Position numbers and translations under genes: made by a program. The notes beneath the pieces are model-generated. The model worked only from the letters and a program-made list of their open reading frames with translations. It had not been told where the DNA came from and did not search any database. A DNA stretch of 64,000 bases from Candidatus Tepidiaquacellales bacterium UBA2330 (GTDB lineage: Bacteria > Bacteroidota > Ignavibacteria > Tepidaquicellales > Tepidaquicellaceae), in the NCBI GenBank assembly GCA_002344965.1, contig DDUU01000026.1:1-64000 (forward strand). Reading direction: 5' to 3'. Within the stretch, counting starts at the first letter, position 1; the number at the start of each line of letters is the position of its first letter. Shown piece by piece: positions 47,728 to 55,883 of the stretch.

Positions 47728-49134
47728 TCAGTTTAATTTATCGAGAATTTTTTTTGCATTCTCATTCCCGGGATCCATCTCCAGAGCTTTCTTAAAATTT
47801 AAAGCGGCATTTGTTTTATCACCTTTCAGTAAATACGCTTCCCCGAGACTGTCATAGCAATTGGCAACATCCGGAAACATTTCCGCATTTTTCTTAAAGA
47901 TCAATATGCTTTCATCAGTAAATCCCGATTTTAAAAATCTGTAGCCGGTTCTGTTTAGCTGCATGTCGTTACTTATCACATATCCGTTTTCAGATATTAT
48001 AGTTTTGAAATTTTTATCGGTGTAATCAATTCCCTTTTCACTGATGACAGAAAATATAAATTCTGCTAATGCCGGTTTCGGTAAATTCAACTCACCTTTC
48101 AGAATAAGATCAGAAATATTTTTTTCTATATTAAATGCCGCCTGATCGTAATTGGATAAAATTACCGTGACGGTTTTCTTCTGCGGGAAGATCATAAGAA
48201 GTGAATTTATTCCCGGTGACCCGCCTGCATATACATTACCTCCGTCCGGATCTGAAAACATCTGCTGAAGACTAACGGGACTATTCGAAGTGAACTCATT
48301 GAAAAATAAAAGTCTGGACTCGTCATTCAGGAGAACATTATTTTCGAGAAGGGATCTGCCGAATAAATACAGATCATGCGCAGTGGAATACATTCCGCCA
48401 GCCGGAGTAGGCACTTCAGTTAATTTTCTGTTGTCAGAAAATTTACCGTTAATATTTTTTATATATCCTACCGCTCGTTTTATATCACCCGGCTCTTTGT
48501 AATCGTATTCTGAATTTTTCATTCCCAGAGGTTCAAGAATTCTTTCCAAAAGATTTTCTGAATAAGATTTACCTGTTATAAATTCAATCACACCGCCGAG
48601 CAGTACATATCCTGAATTGGAATAGGAAAACTTTTCACCTGCTGCAAACTTCATCGGCTCTTTAAGTATAAGTTCTGTAAGATCTTTTATTTCTTTATAC
48701 TTCAACGGGTTCTCAGAAAATTCAGGGTTATTAAGGTAATCACCGTAACCGGAAGTATGCTGCAGCAGCTGTCTTACAGTAACTTTGTCACTAGCGCCTT
48801 TTATGTAAGCGGAAATTTTATCGTCAGGATCCAGCTTATCTTCCTGAGCAAGCTGCAGTATCATTACTGCCGTAAAAAGCTTACCAATAGAAGCGATGTT
48901 ATGCTTTGTTTCGTTTTCATTCGGAATATTCTTTTCTCTGTCTGCAAAACCTATCGATCTTTCATATACAATGCTTCCGTCAGTGTAAGATAAGACTGTT
49001 CCTGAGAAAATATCCAGTCTTTCGCACTCATTTATTATCTTTTCAAAATCTTCTTTTACATCAGTAAGAGCTGCTGATGAAAATAAACACATTAGGAAAC
49101 ATACTTTGATTAGAAAAATGTAATTTCTGTTCAT
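47728..49134 (-). CDS. Serine hydrolase (class C beta-lactamase/DD-peptidase fold) with C-terminal TPR
   Basis: 468 residues from ATG at 49134, which gives a signal peptide (MNRNYIFLIKVCFLMCLFSSAA); another ATG 11 codons upstream exists. Penicillin-recognising motifs: SIGK (Ser82, Lys85), YSN (Tyr171, Asn173) and HTSG between them; a candidate third motif is GGSPG. The last ~70 residues are TPR-like (GYRFLKSGFTDESILIFKKNAEMFPDVANCYDSLGEAYLLKGDKTNAALNFKKALEMDPGN). Likely a periplasmic esterase, peptidase or DD-peptidase; beta-lactam resistance cannot be inferred. Confidence 0.87.
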   Translation of the reverse strand: MNRNYIFLIKVCFLMCLFSSAALTDVKEDFEKIINECERLDIFSGTVLSYTDGSIVYERSIGFADREKNIPNENETKHNIASIGKLFTAVMILQLAQEDKLDPDDKISAYIKGASDKVTVRQLLQHTSGYGDYLNNPEFSENPLKYKEIKDLTELILKEPMKFAAGEKFSYSNSGYVLLGGVIEFITGKSYSENLLERILEPLGMKNSEYDYKEPGDIKRAVGYIKNINGKFSDNRKLTEVPTPAGGMYSTAHDLYLFGRSLLENNVLLNDESRLLFFNEFTSNSPVSLQQMFSDPDGGNVYAGGSPGINSLLMIFPQKKTVTVILSNYDQAAFNIEKNISDLILKGELNLPKPALAEFIFSVISEKGIDYTDKNFKTIISENGYVISNDMQLNRTGYRFLKSGFTDESILIFKKNAEMFPDVANCYDSLGEAYLLKGDKTNAALNFKKALEMDPGNENAKKILDKLN

Positions 49135-49376
49135 GGTTTTTAAATTTAAATTAATATAAAAATTCATATCTGATCAGGGCAGTGAAGATCAGAAATTAAT
49201 TTTTGTCGGCGTTTTACATCAAGACGTATCAGATCCGGTAAAAGTCGCATATAAAATAAAATCCTTCATATGAAACCTTTTTTAAATAATGAAGTCATAT
49301 TAGAAAAATCAGAAGATATTAAAACTTTGACAATTATATTGCGTATTGAATTTTTTAAAATAATAAAAACCATTTC

Positions 49377-51815
49377 ATGAAGAATTTATTCCGACTAACA
49401 ATAATTATAATAGTAATAGCAATAACCCGGACATCATTTGCGCAGTCAGGTGAAATATCCGGCATCGTAACTGACAGTAAGTCAGGAGCAAGTGTGGAAG
49501 CGGCTTCTGTTTCCCTTCTTAACGGCAAAGACTCATCTCTTGTAACCGGAACGGAAACAAATCAGGAAGGAAAGTTCAGTTTCAAAAATCTTCCTGACGG
49601 AGTTTATAATATAAAGATCGAACTTATAGGTTACAGCAAAGCTCACATCAGAGGTATCAAGATCAGCGCAAGCGAACTAAAAACCGAACTCGCTCCGGTG
49701 AAACTCAATTCCGGTGAAACTACAACTGAGGAAATTAATGTGGAAGCCGAGCGCAGCGCAATTGAATTTAAAGCTGATAAAAAAGTTTTTAACGTCGAAC
49801 AGGGAATGAATGTGCAGGGAGGTTCGGCAGTAGATGTTTTGAAAAATATTCCTTCAGTAGCAGTCGATGCTGACGGAAACATTAGTCTCAGAGGCGATCA
49901 GAATGTGAAGATACTCGTTGACGGAAAACCATTTGGGATGAAAAACAGTGAAACGAGAAATTCCGTGCTTGATCAGATTCCCTCAAATTTAATTCAGTCT
50001 GTTGAACTTGTAACAAATCCTTCAGCCAAATACGATGCCGAAAATTCGGCCGGAATAATAAATATCATTCTTAAGAAAAATGAAGACTTCGGATATAACG
50101 GAAACATCATGCTTAATGCGGGTTCACAGGATAAATACAACGGATCCCTGAATTTTAATTTCCGAAAAGATAAAATGAATGTCTTCGGAAGTTATGATTA
50201 CAGATTGTACAACTATTACATAACAGGAGAAAACAACAGGGAAGTATATTCCAGCAATTCACTTTATAATCAATTAGCTGACGGATTTTCGAGAACTATC
50301 GGAAATTTTTTAAAAGGCGGATTTGACTACAACATCAGCGAAACAAATTCACTGAGTTACAATCTCAATTACAATTACAGGGACAGAAGAAGAGATGACA
50401 AGTCTTCGGCAAAAACTCTGAGCACAATTACGGGAGATCTGGAAGATCAGTATGAATTCATTACTTCCGACATCGGCGACGGATATACTCTTGATATGTC
50501 TCTGAATCATTTTTTAAAATTTAAAAATCCCGGACAGACGCTTTCATCTGAATTGATCTTTACGAAGTTCAAAGATAATTCAACCAACGTGACAACCCAG
50601 AATTATATATTTCCTACAGTGCAGAATCCTGACATAGTGAACAGATATAACGATGAATTAACAAACGAAGGAAATATTTCGGTTGATTACGTTCATCCGT
50701 TTTCAAAGGAATTCAGATTTGAGACGGGAGGTAAAATTGTTTTAAGAAGTAATGATGAAGACTATCGCGTAGAGAATTTCGATTATAATAGTAATTCATT
50801 TGTAAACGATACTTCGCAGACGAATAAATATTTATATGATGAAAACATTTATTCTCTTTACGGAATTTACAGTATGAATATCAAAAAATTTAATCTGAGT
50901 CTTGGACTGAGAGGCGAGCAGACAGACACAAAGGGAGATCTGGAAACTACAGGAGAAATAAATAAAAGCAGTTATTTTGATCTCTTTCCCAGTCTGAACG
51001 CATCTCAGAAATTCAGTGAGACCGAAGAACTTCAGTTCTCCTATTCCAGAAGAATAAACAGACCGTCTTTGTCAATGATCAATCCGTTTGTAACTGCATT
51101 TGATCCGTTCAATTATTTTGCAGGCAATCCGGAACTTAGACCGGAATATATTAATTCACTAGAACTCGGGTTTCTGAAATATTTTGAAATGATCACATTA
51201 AATCCGTCTGTTTTTTATTCACATACAAAAGATCAGATGTCAAGGACGAGAGAGCTTATTGATTCGAATAAAGCGCTGCTGACATTTCAGAATTACGGTA
51301 AGAATGTAAATTACGGAGCCGAGCTAGTTGTAAATTCAAAGCCGGTTGAATTCATAAGTCTGAACGGCAGCGTAAGTTATTATAAAAATGAGATTGACGC
51401 AACCAATCTCGATTCTGGATTTGTGAATGAGAATTATACATGGAACGGAAGACTTACGGCAAATATTTACATTCCGGTCTTTGCGGATCTCGGACTGACT
51501 TATTTTTATTCGGGAAGAAATGTATTTGCGCAGGGAGTCCTTGAGCCGTTTCAGTCTTTTGACGTTTCGCTGAAAAGAGATTTCATGGATAAGAAACTGA
51601 GTTTCGGACTGAGATTCACTGATGTTTTCAATACTCTGAAGTTTGATGTAAAGCTGAACAACACACAGAATTTTAACGAAACATTTTTGAGAAAAAGAGA
51701 TACGAGGTCAGTATTTGCAACTCTGACATACAGATTCGGTACAGACACTAAAACTCCGGAAAAGAAAAGAAGAAGAGTAAATGACCAGCCGGGAAATGAC
51801 GGTTTCGGATTTTAA
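49377..51815 (+). CDS. Outer-membrane TonB-dependent-type receptor with CarboxypepD_reg domain
   Basis: 812 residues. Signal peptide (ends FAQS), carboxypeptidase-regulatory-like Ig domain (~26-100: ISGIVTDSKSGASVEAASVSLL, KFSFKNLPDGVYNIKIELIGY), plug-like domain (~130-235: GGSAVDVLKNIPSVAVDADGNISLRGDQNVKILVDGKPF, VTNPSAKYDAENSAGIINIIL), then a ~570-residue beta-barrel of alternating polar/hydrophobic strands (outer-membrane beta-barrel family). The substrate is unknown; not a SusC homologue by motifs. Its terminator is shared with the convergent livH. Confidence 0.9.
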   Translation: MKNLFRLTIIIIVIAITRTSFAQSGEISGIVTDSKSGASVEAASVSLLNGKDSSLVTGTETNQEGKFSFKNLPDGVYNIKIELIGYSKAHIRGIKISASELKTELAPVKLNSGETTTEEINVEAERSAIEFKADKKVFNVEQGMNVQGGSAVDVLKNIPSVAVDADGNISLRGDQNVKILVDGKPFGMKNSETRNSVLDQIPSNLIQSVELVTNPSAKYDAENSAGIINIILKKNEDFGYNGNIMLNAGSQDKYNGSLNFNFRKDKMNVFGSYDYRLYNYYITGENNREVYSSNSLYNQLADGFSRTIGNFLKGGFDYNISETNSLSYNLNYNYRDRRRDDKSSAKTLSTITGDLEDQYEFITSDIGDGYTLDMSLNHFLKFKNPGQTLSSELIFTKFKDNSTNVTTQNYIFPTVQNPDIVNRYNDELTNEGNISVDYVHPFSKEFRFETGGKIVLRSNDEDYRVENFDYNSNSFVNDTSQTNKYLYDENIYSLYGIYSMNIKKFNLSLGLRGEQTDTKGDLETTGEINKSSYFDLFPSLNASQKFSETEELQFSYSRRINRPSLSMINPFVTAFDPFNYFAGNPELRPEYINSLELGFLKYFEMITLNPSVFYSHTKDQMSRTRELIDSNKALLTFQNYGKNVNYGAELVVNSKPVEFISLNGSVSYYKNEIDATNLDSGFVNENYTWNGRLTANIYIPVFADLGLTYFYSGRNVFAQGVLEPFQSFDVSLKRDFMDKKLSFGLRFTDVFNTLKFDVKLNNTQNFNETFLRKRDTRSVFATLTYRFGTDTKTPEKKRRRVNDQPGNDGFGF

Positions 51816-51837
51816 AAAAAGTCTAAATAAGTTTTAT

Positions 51838-51872
51838 AAAAAAGGACGCAGAGTATGCGTCCTTTATTTTTA
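51838..51872. terminator. Bidirectional terminator
   Basis: AAAGGACGCA-GAGTA-TGCGTCCTTT: perfect 10-pair stem with flanking A- and T-rich runs between the receptor gene and livH. Confidence 0.9.
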
Positions 51873-51889
51873 TAACTAAAACTAATTTA

Positions 51890-52786
51890 TTATACTTTCT
51901 CGACTTCTTTTTTTCCGAACAGACCTGTCGGTTTAACGAGAAGAATTATTATAAGAATTGCGAATGCAATAGCGTCTCGGTAAGTCGGCGATAAATATCC
52001 GACAGTGAAAGTTTCCACTAATCCAATAATTAGTCCTCCGGCCGAAGCTCCCGGAAAATTTCCGATGCCGCCGAGGACGGCTGCGATGAATGCCTTAAGA
52101 CCCGGAAGCAGTCCCATCAGAGGATCAATGCTCGGATAGTTTATGCTGTATAAAATACCGGCTGCGCCTGCGAGTGATGAACCTATAATGAAAGTGAATG
52201 AAATTACATTGTTGATATTAATTCCCATAAGTGAAGCGGCAGTAAGATTATTTGAAACCGCCCTGATTGCTATACCCATTTTAGTTTTCATCACTATGAA
52301 TCTCAATGTCATCATCAAAACTGCAGCGGAGATCAATACAACTATCTGATTAGAACCAATTGTCGCGCCAAAAATATTGAAACTGACATTCTCGATTATT
52401 TCCGGAAAAGATTTCGGATCAGCTCCGAAAAGAAGCTGTCCGCTATATTGCAGAAACAAAGAAACGCCGATAGCTGTAATCAGAACGGTAAGCTTTGAAG
52501 ATTTTCTTAATGGTTTGTAAGCAAGTTTTTCAATTACAACCCCGATGACGGATGTAATCATCATTGTCAGTATAAGTATAACAACTGCCATTGGAATATC
52601 GGGACTGTCCACGCCAAAAGCTCTTGCCAGATATAATCCCGAAAACGCGCCGAGCATAAATATCTCGCCGTGAGCGAAGTTAATGAATTTTAAAATCCCG
52701 TAAACCATCGTATAGCCGAGAGCGATGAGTGCGTATATACTTCCGAGTGAAAGTCCGTTGATCAGCTGCTGTATAAATTCAGACAA
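51890..52786 (-). CDS. livH: Branched-chain amino-acid ABC transporter permease LivH
   Basis: 298 residues, ~8 transmembrane helices. QLINGLSLGSIYALIALGYTMVYGILKFINFAHGEIFMLGAF is the LivH N-terminus; AAVLGGIGNFPGASAGGLIIGLVETF is also diagnostic. The start is TTG at 52786, whose context matches family N-termini. It lies 43 bases after livK; LivM, LivG and LivF are not in the window, so the rest of the transporter must be elsewhere. Confidence 0.92.
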   Translation of the reverse strand: MSEFIQQLINGLSLGSIYALIALGYTMVYGILKFINFAHGEIFMLGAFSGLYLARAFGVDSPDIPMAVVILILTMMITSVIGVVIEKLAYKPLRKSSKLTVLITAIGVSLFLQYSGQLLFGADPKSFPEIIENVSFNIFGATIGSNQIVVLISAAVLMMTLRFIVMKTKMGIAIRAVSNNLTAASLMGININNVISFTFIIGSSLAGAAGILYSINYPSIDPLMGLLPGLKAFIAAVLGGIGNFPGASAGGLIIGLVETFTVGYLSPTYRDAIAFAILIIILLVKPTGLFGKKEVEKV

Positions 52787-52801
52787 GTTTAAATAATTAT
52801 C

Positions 52802-52829
52802 TTAATTCCTAATTCTTAATTCTTAATTC
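52802..52829. repeat. Short TTAATTC-type direct repeat between livK and livH
   Basis: TTAATTCC-TAATTC-TTAATTC-TTAATTCC, four copies of a 6-8 base unit filling the livK-livH gap on the minus strand. A simple repeat that could vary in length; no known regulatory meaning. Confidence 0.7.
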
Positions 52830-53972
52830 CTAAGGCGCAATGGTTTCTTTGTAAACAAAATTACCATCTTTGATCTGCATAACTACAGCCGGTTTCACAG
52901 CATTTCTCTGATCATTTATAGTGATAAGACCTGTAATGCCCTGATAATCTTTTACTTTCGCGAGTTCATTTTTAATTTTCTCGCCGTTAGTATCACCGGC
53001 TTTTTTGATTGCGTCAAAAAGTATCATACCCGCATCATAACCAAGGAAAGCCATTGCATCGGGTTTTGAACTGTATTTTTCCTGATACTTCTTGATGAAA
53101 TTCTGAATGCCCGGAGACGGATCGTCGGCTGAAACGTGAGTTGAAAAGAAACTTCCTTCGAGAGCATCTTTAGCTTTGCCTTCCGTAAGTTTCTCGGATT
53201 CCCATCCGTCGCTGCCGAAGAGCGGACATGTAAGACCGATCTCTCTCGCCTGAATGGAAATAAGATTTACGTCAGTGTAATATCCGGGAATGAAAATCGC
53301 TTCAGGGTTTTTCGCTTTAATGGAAGTAAGCTGAGCTTTAAAATCCTTATCGCCTGCCGAATACTTCTGTTCTTCTATTATTTCTCCGCCCAGTTCAGGA
53401 AATACTTTTTTGAAATTATCTGCAAGTCCGGTTGAGTAAGCGTTCTTCTGATCCACAAGCAGCGCAACTTTTTTTACTTTCATAGAATTTACCGCAAACT
53501 TGCTCATCACTGTCGCCTGAAAAGGATCTATAAAACATACTCTGAAAATATAATCTCCTATCATTGTAACTTCAGGGTTAGTGGAAGCGGGAGTGATCAT
53601 TGGAATTTTGAACTGCTGAGCTATCGGCGCGCCTGCTTTGCTTCTGGATGAAGCGACCTCGCCGATGACGGCAACTACTTTATCCCTGTTAATAAGTTTC
53701 TGCACTACGGTCGGAACTTCCTGCGTCTTGCTCTGAGTATCGTCGGTGATAAGCTTTATCTGTTTTCCGAGCACGCCGCCGCTGCCGTTGACTTCCTCCA
53801 CAGCGAGCATGAGACCGTTGTGTGAAGACTGACCGAAAGTAGCTTCGCTGCCCGTTAGAGATGCGAATTCGCCGATGAGAATCTCATTTTCATTATTATC
53901 TTTGCATGAAGAAAAAATAATACCTGATGATATTACAAGAATAACCGCAAAAAATTTATATATTTTATTCAT
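52830..53972 (-). CDS. livK: Branched-chain amino-acid-type ABC transporter substrate-binding lipoprotein
   Basis: 380 residues. Lipobox FSSC (Cys23), then the type I periplasmic binding fold: ILIGEFASLTGSEATFGQSSHNGLMLAVEEVNGSGGVLGKQIKLITDD, VVAVIGEVASSRSKAGAPIAQQFKIPMITPASTNPEVT, and AFLGYDAGMILFDAIKKAG. The ligand might be a branched-chain amino acid or another small amide or acid; ligand residues were not assessed. First gene of livK-livH. Confidence 0.9.
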   Translation of the reverse strand: MNKIYKFFAVILVISSGIIFSSCKDNNENEILIGEFASLTGSEATFGQSSHNGLMLAVEEVNGSGGVLGKQIKLITDDTQSKTQEVPTVVQKLINRDKVVAVIGEVASSRSKAGAPIAQQFKIPMITPASTNPEVTMIGDYIFRVCFIDPFQATVMSKFAVNSMKVKKVALLVDQKNAYSTGLADNFKKVFPELGGEIIEEQKYSAGDKDFKAQLTSIKAKNPEAIFIPGYYTDVNLISIQAREIGLTCPLFGSDGWESEKLTEGKAKDALEGSFFSTHVSADDPSPGIQNFIKKYQEKYSSKPDAMAFLGYDAGMILFDAIKKAGDTNGEKIKNELAKVKDYQGITGLITINDQRNAVKPAVVMQIKDGNFVYKETIAP

Positions 53973-54224
53973 TAAAAAATTTTTAATTAGTAAAATTTGA
54001 GTGGTTTAAAATAATTTTATTAGTCAATAAAAACAATTTCATTAGAAAGACTTGAAGTTTGATATTGAAATATTCTTAATTTAGATATCAGCGCCGAGGA
54101 TCCTCTAAATATGCTATCAGGTAAAAAAATTATTTGAAGATACTATTTTAAGTTACATTGTAAACAGATTTAATATTCAAAAAAACATTTAATTAATGAA
54201 GTATTATTTATAAATTGCATACCT

Positions 54225-54494
54225 ATGGCAAGAATTAACATTACAATCGTTGACGCAACCGGAAACAAAGAGCAGCAGGCGACACTGCCTGACGACGCTT
54301 CAGTAAAGAGGATTATGGAAGTGCTGCTTCCCAAAATGAAAATGCCTCTTACCGGTCCGGACGGTGAACCGCTTTCATATAAATTTCATCACAAAGCTTC
54401 CGGCAAACAGCTTACGGAAAGTCAGACCCTTCTGGAAGCCGGCGTCAAGGAAGGCGATGTGCTGAGACTTCATCCCGAAATTACCGCAGGTTAA
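54225..54494 (+). CDS. EsaB/YukD-like ubiquitin-like protein with C-terminal glycine
   Basis: 89 residues. Beta-grasp pattern: INITIVDATGNKEQQATLPDDASVKRIMEVLLPKM, then GPDGEPLSYKFHHKASGKQLTESQTLLEAGVKEGDVLRLHPEITAG. It ends exactly in ITAG, i.e. with a terminal Gly as needed for adenylation and conjugation, unlike most YukD proteins of type VII secretion loci. The E1-like and RING genes follow in the same direction (199 and 29 base gaps). Likely substrate of the E1; targets unknown. Confidence 0.88.
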   Translation: MARINITIVDATGNKEQQATLPDDASVKRIMEVLLPKMKMPLTGPDGEPLSYKFHHKASGKQLTESQTLLEAGVKEGDVLRLHPEITAG

Positions 54495-54693
54495 TTTTTC
54501 ATCTTAATTCATTCATTCAAATTTTCTGAAAGTTATTTTTTAAAATATAACTTTAGAGAAAACAGATTTATTTATTTCCTAATAATATTTATTATCTTAA
54601 ATATTTCTTAAGCGGCTTTTCTTTTTTAACATTTCACTTATTCAATATTTCAGATATTTTACAAAAAATTAATATAAATTATCCGGAAATTTA

Positions 54694-55854
54694 TTGGAAA
54701 TTATAGATGACAGGTATTCGCGCCTTGAGCTCATCACGTGGTGGGATCAGAATATTCTTAAAAATGCAAGGATACTCGTAGCCGGCTGCGGAGCTCTCGG
54801 AAATGAAATTGTAAAAAACCTGACAATGCTCGGAGTCGGAAATATTTTCACAGCAGATATGGACAAAGTTGAAAAAAGTAATCTGACTCGCAGCGTTCTT
54901 TTCAGATATGAAGATGAAGGGAGATCAAAAGCCGAAACAATCTGCAGACGCGCACGGGAAATCAATGACGGTATTAACTTAAAATATTTTAACGGGAATA
55001 TATTCAGACTCGGTCTCGGTGTGTTTAAAAATTTTGATATTATAATCGGCGGACTTGATAACAGGGAAGCGCGGCTGTTCATCAATCAGTCCTGTTGGAA
55101 AATTAGCAGACCTTGGATCGACGGCGCTATTGAAGTTCTGAACGGAGTAGCTCGCGCATTCATTCCCCCCTTCGGAGCGTGTTATGAATGCACAATGTCC
55201 GAAATCGATTATAAAATAATTAACAAAAGAAAATCCTGCATGCTGCTCGGTATTGATGATATCATACAGGGAAAAATTCCGACTACGCCAACCATCGCAT
55301 CAGTCATCGGCGGGATACAGGCGCAGGAAGCCGTGAAGTATCTGCATAAACGAGAGGACCTGATGCTGCTCTCGGGTAAAGGATTTGTCTTTAACGGCGG
55401 GAATAATGATTCTTATATAGTAGAGTATCAGAGGAATGAAGACTGCCCTTCTCATTACACTTTTGAAAAAATTGTTCATTCGGATAAAAAATTCAGCGAA
55501 GCCGGATTAAAAGACCTGTATGAAATCGGTAAAGAACTTTTTCATTCAGATAGTTTTCAGATTGAATTTAATAATGAAACAGTATATGAACTGACTGATG
55601 AAGCAACAGGAAAAACGTTTGAGCATTTTGAAAATCTTAATCTGATGTCGGTAAGGGATGTGAAGAAAGATGACGGCAGTATTCTGAAATTCAGATCGTT
55701 CAATAGTCTTAATACAAATTCAGATCTGTATGAACGCTTGCACGGAAAAACTTTTTCAGAAATGAAACTGCCATACAATGATATTATAATACTCAGAAAA
55801 AATGAGGAAGAGTTCTATGTGGAGTTTGAACCGGATGAAATTTTTTCCGAATAA
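54694..55854 (+). CDS. E1/ThiF-family ubiquitin-like activating enzyme
   Basis: 386 residues from TTG at 54694 (no ATG fits; RYSRLELITWWDQNILKNARILVAGCGALGNEIVKNLTMLGVG matches the family N-terminus). Adenylation domain: GCGALG at 31-36, DMDKVEKSNLTRSVLFR, LDNREARLFIN. Zinc ligands: Cys163-x-x-Cys166 (CYEC) and Cys251-x-x-His254 (CPSH). Cys182 in KRKSCMLLG is the candidate catalytic cysteine, followed by PTTPTIASVIGGIQAQEAVKYL. Residues ~300-386 (MKLPYNDIIILRKNEEEFYVEFEPDE) look like a ubiquitin-fold-type C-terminal domain, which in E1 enzymes recruits E2. It probably adenylates the C-terminal Gly of the 54225 protein. No cysteine occurs after residue 254. Confidence 0.9.
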   Translation: MEIIDDRYSRLELITWWDQNILKNARILVAGCGALGNEIVKNLTMLGVGNIFTADMDKVEKSNLTRSVLFRYEDEGRSKAETICRRAREINDGINLKYFNGNIFRLGLGVFKNFDIIIGGLDNREARLFINQSCWKISRPWIDGAIEVLNGVARAFIPPFGACYECTMSEIDYKIINKRKSCMLLGIDDIIQGKIPTTPTIASVIGGIQAQEAVKYLHKREDLMLLSGKGFVFNGGNNDSYIVEYQRNEDCPSHYTFEKIVHSDKKFSEAGLKDLYEIGKELFHSDSFQIEFNNETVYELTDEATGKTFEHFENLNLMSVRDVKKDDGSILKFRSFNSLNTNSDLYERLHGKTFSEMKLPYNDIIILRKNEEEFYVEFEPDEIFSE

Positions 55855-55883
55855 AAATTATTAACAAAAATTCTATTGCATAT

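Noticed and set aside
47728..49134. Calling the serine hydrolase a beta-lactamase resistance gene
   Set aside because: SxxK and YxN are shared by DD-peptidases and esterases of this fold; resistance cannot be inferred.
54225..54494. The Ubl as part of a type VII (ESX/WXG100) secretion locus
   Set aside because: No EssC-like ATPase, WXG100 or other type VII genes are nearby, and the Ubl ends with Gly next to an E1, which fits conjugation better.
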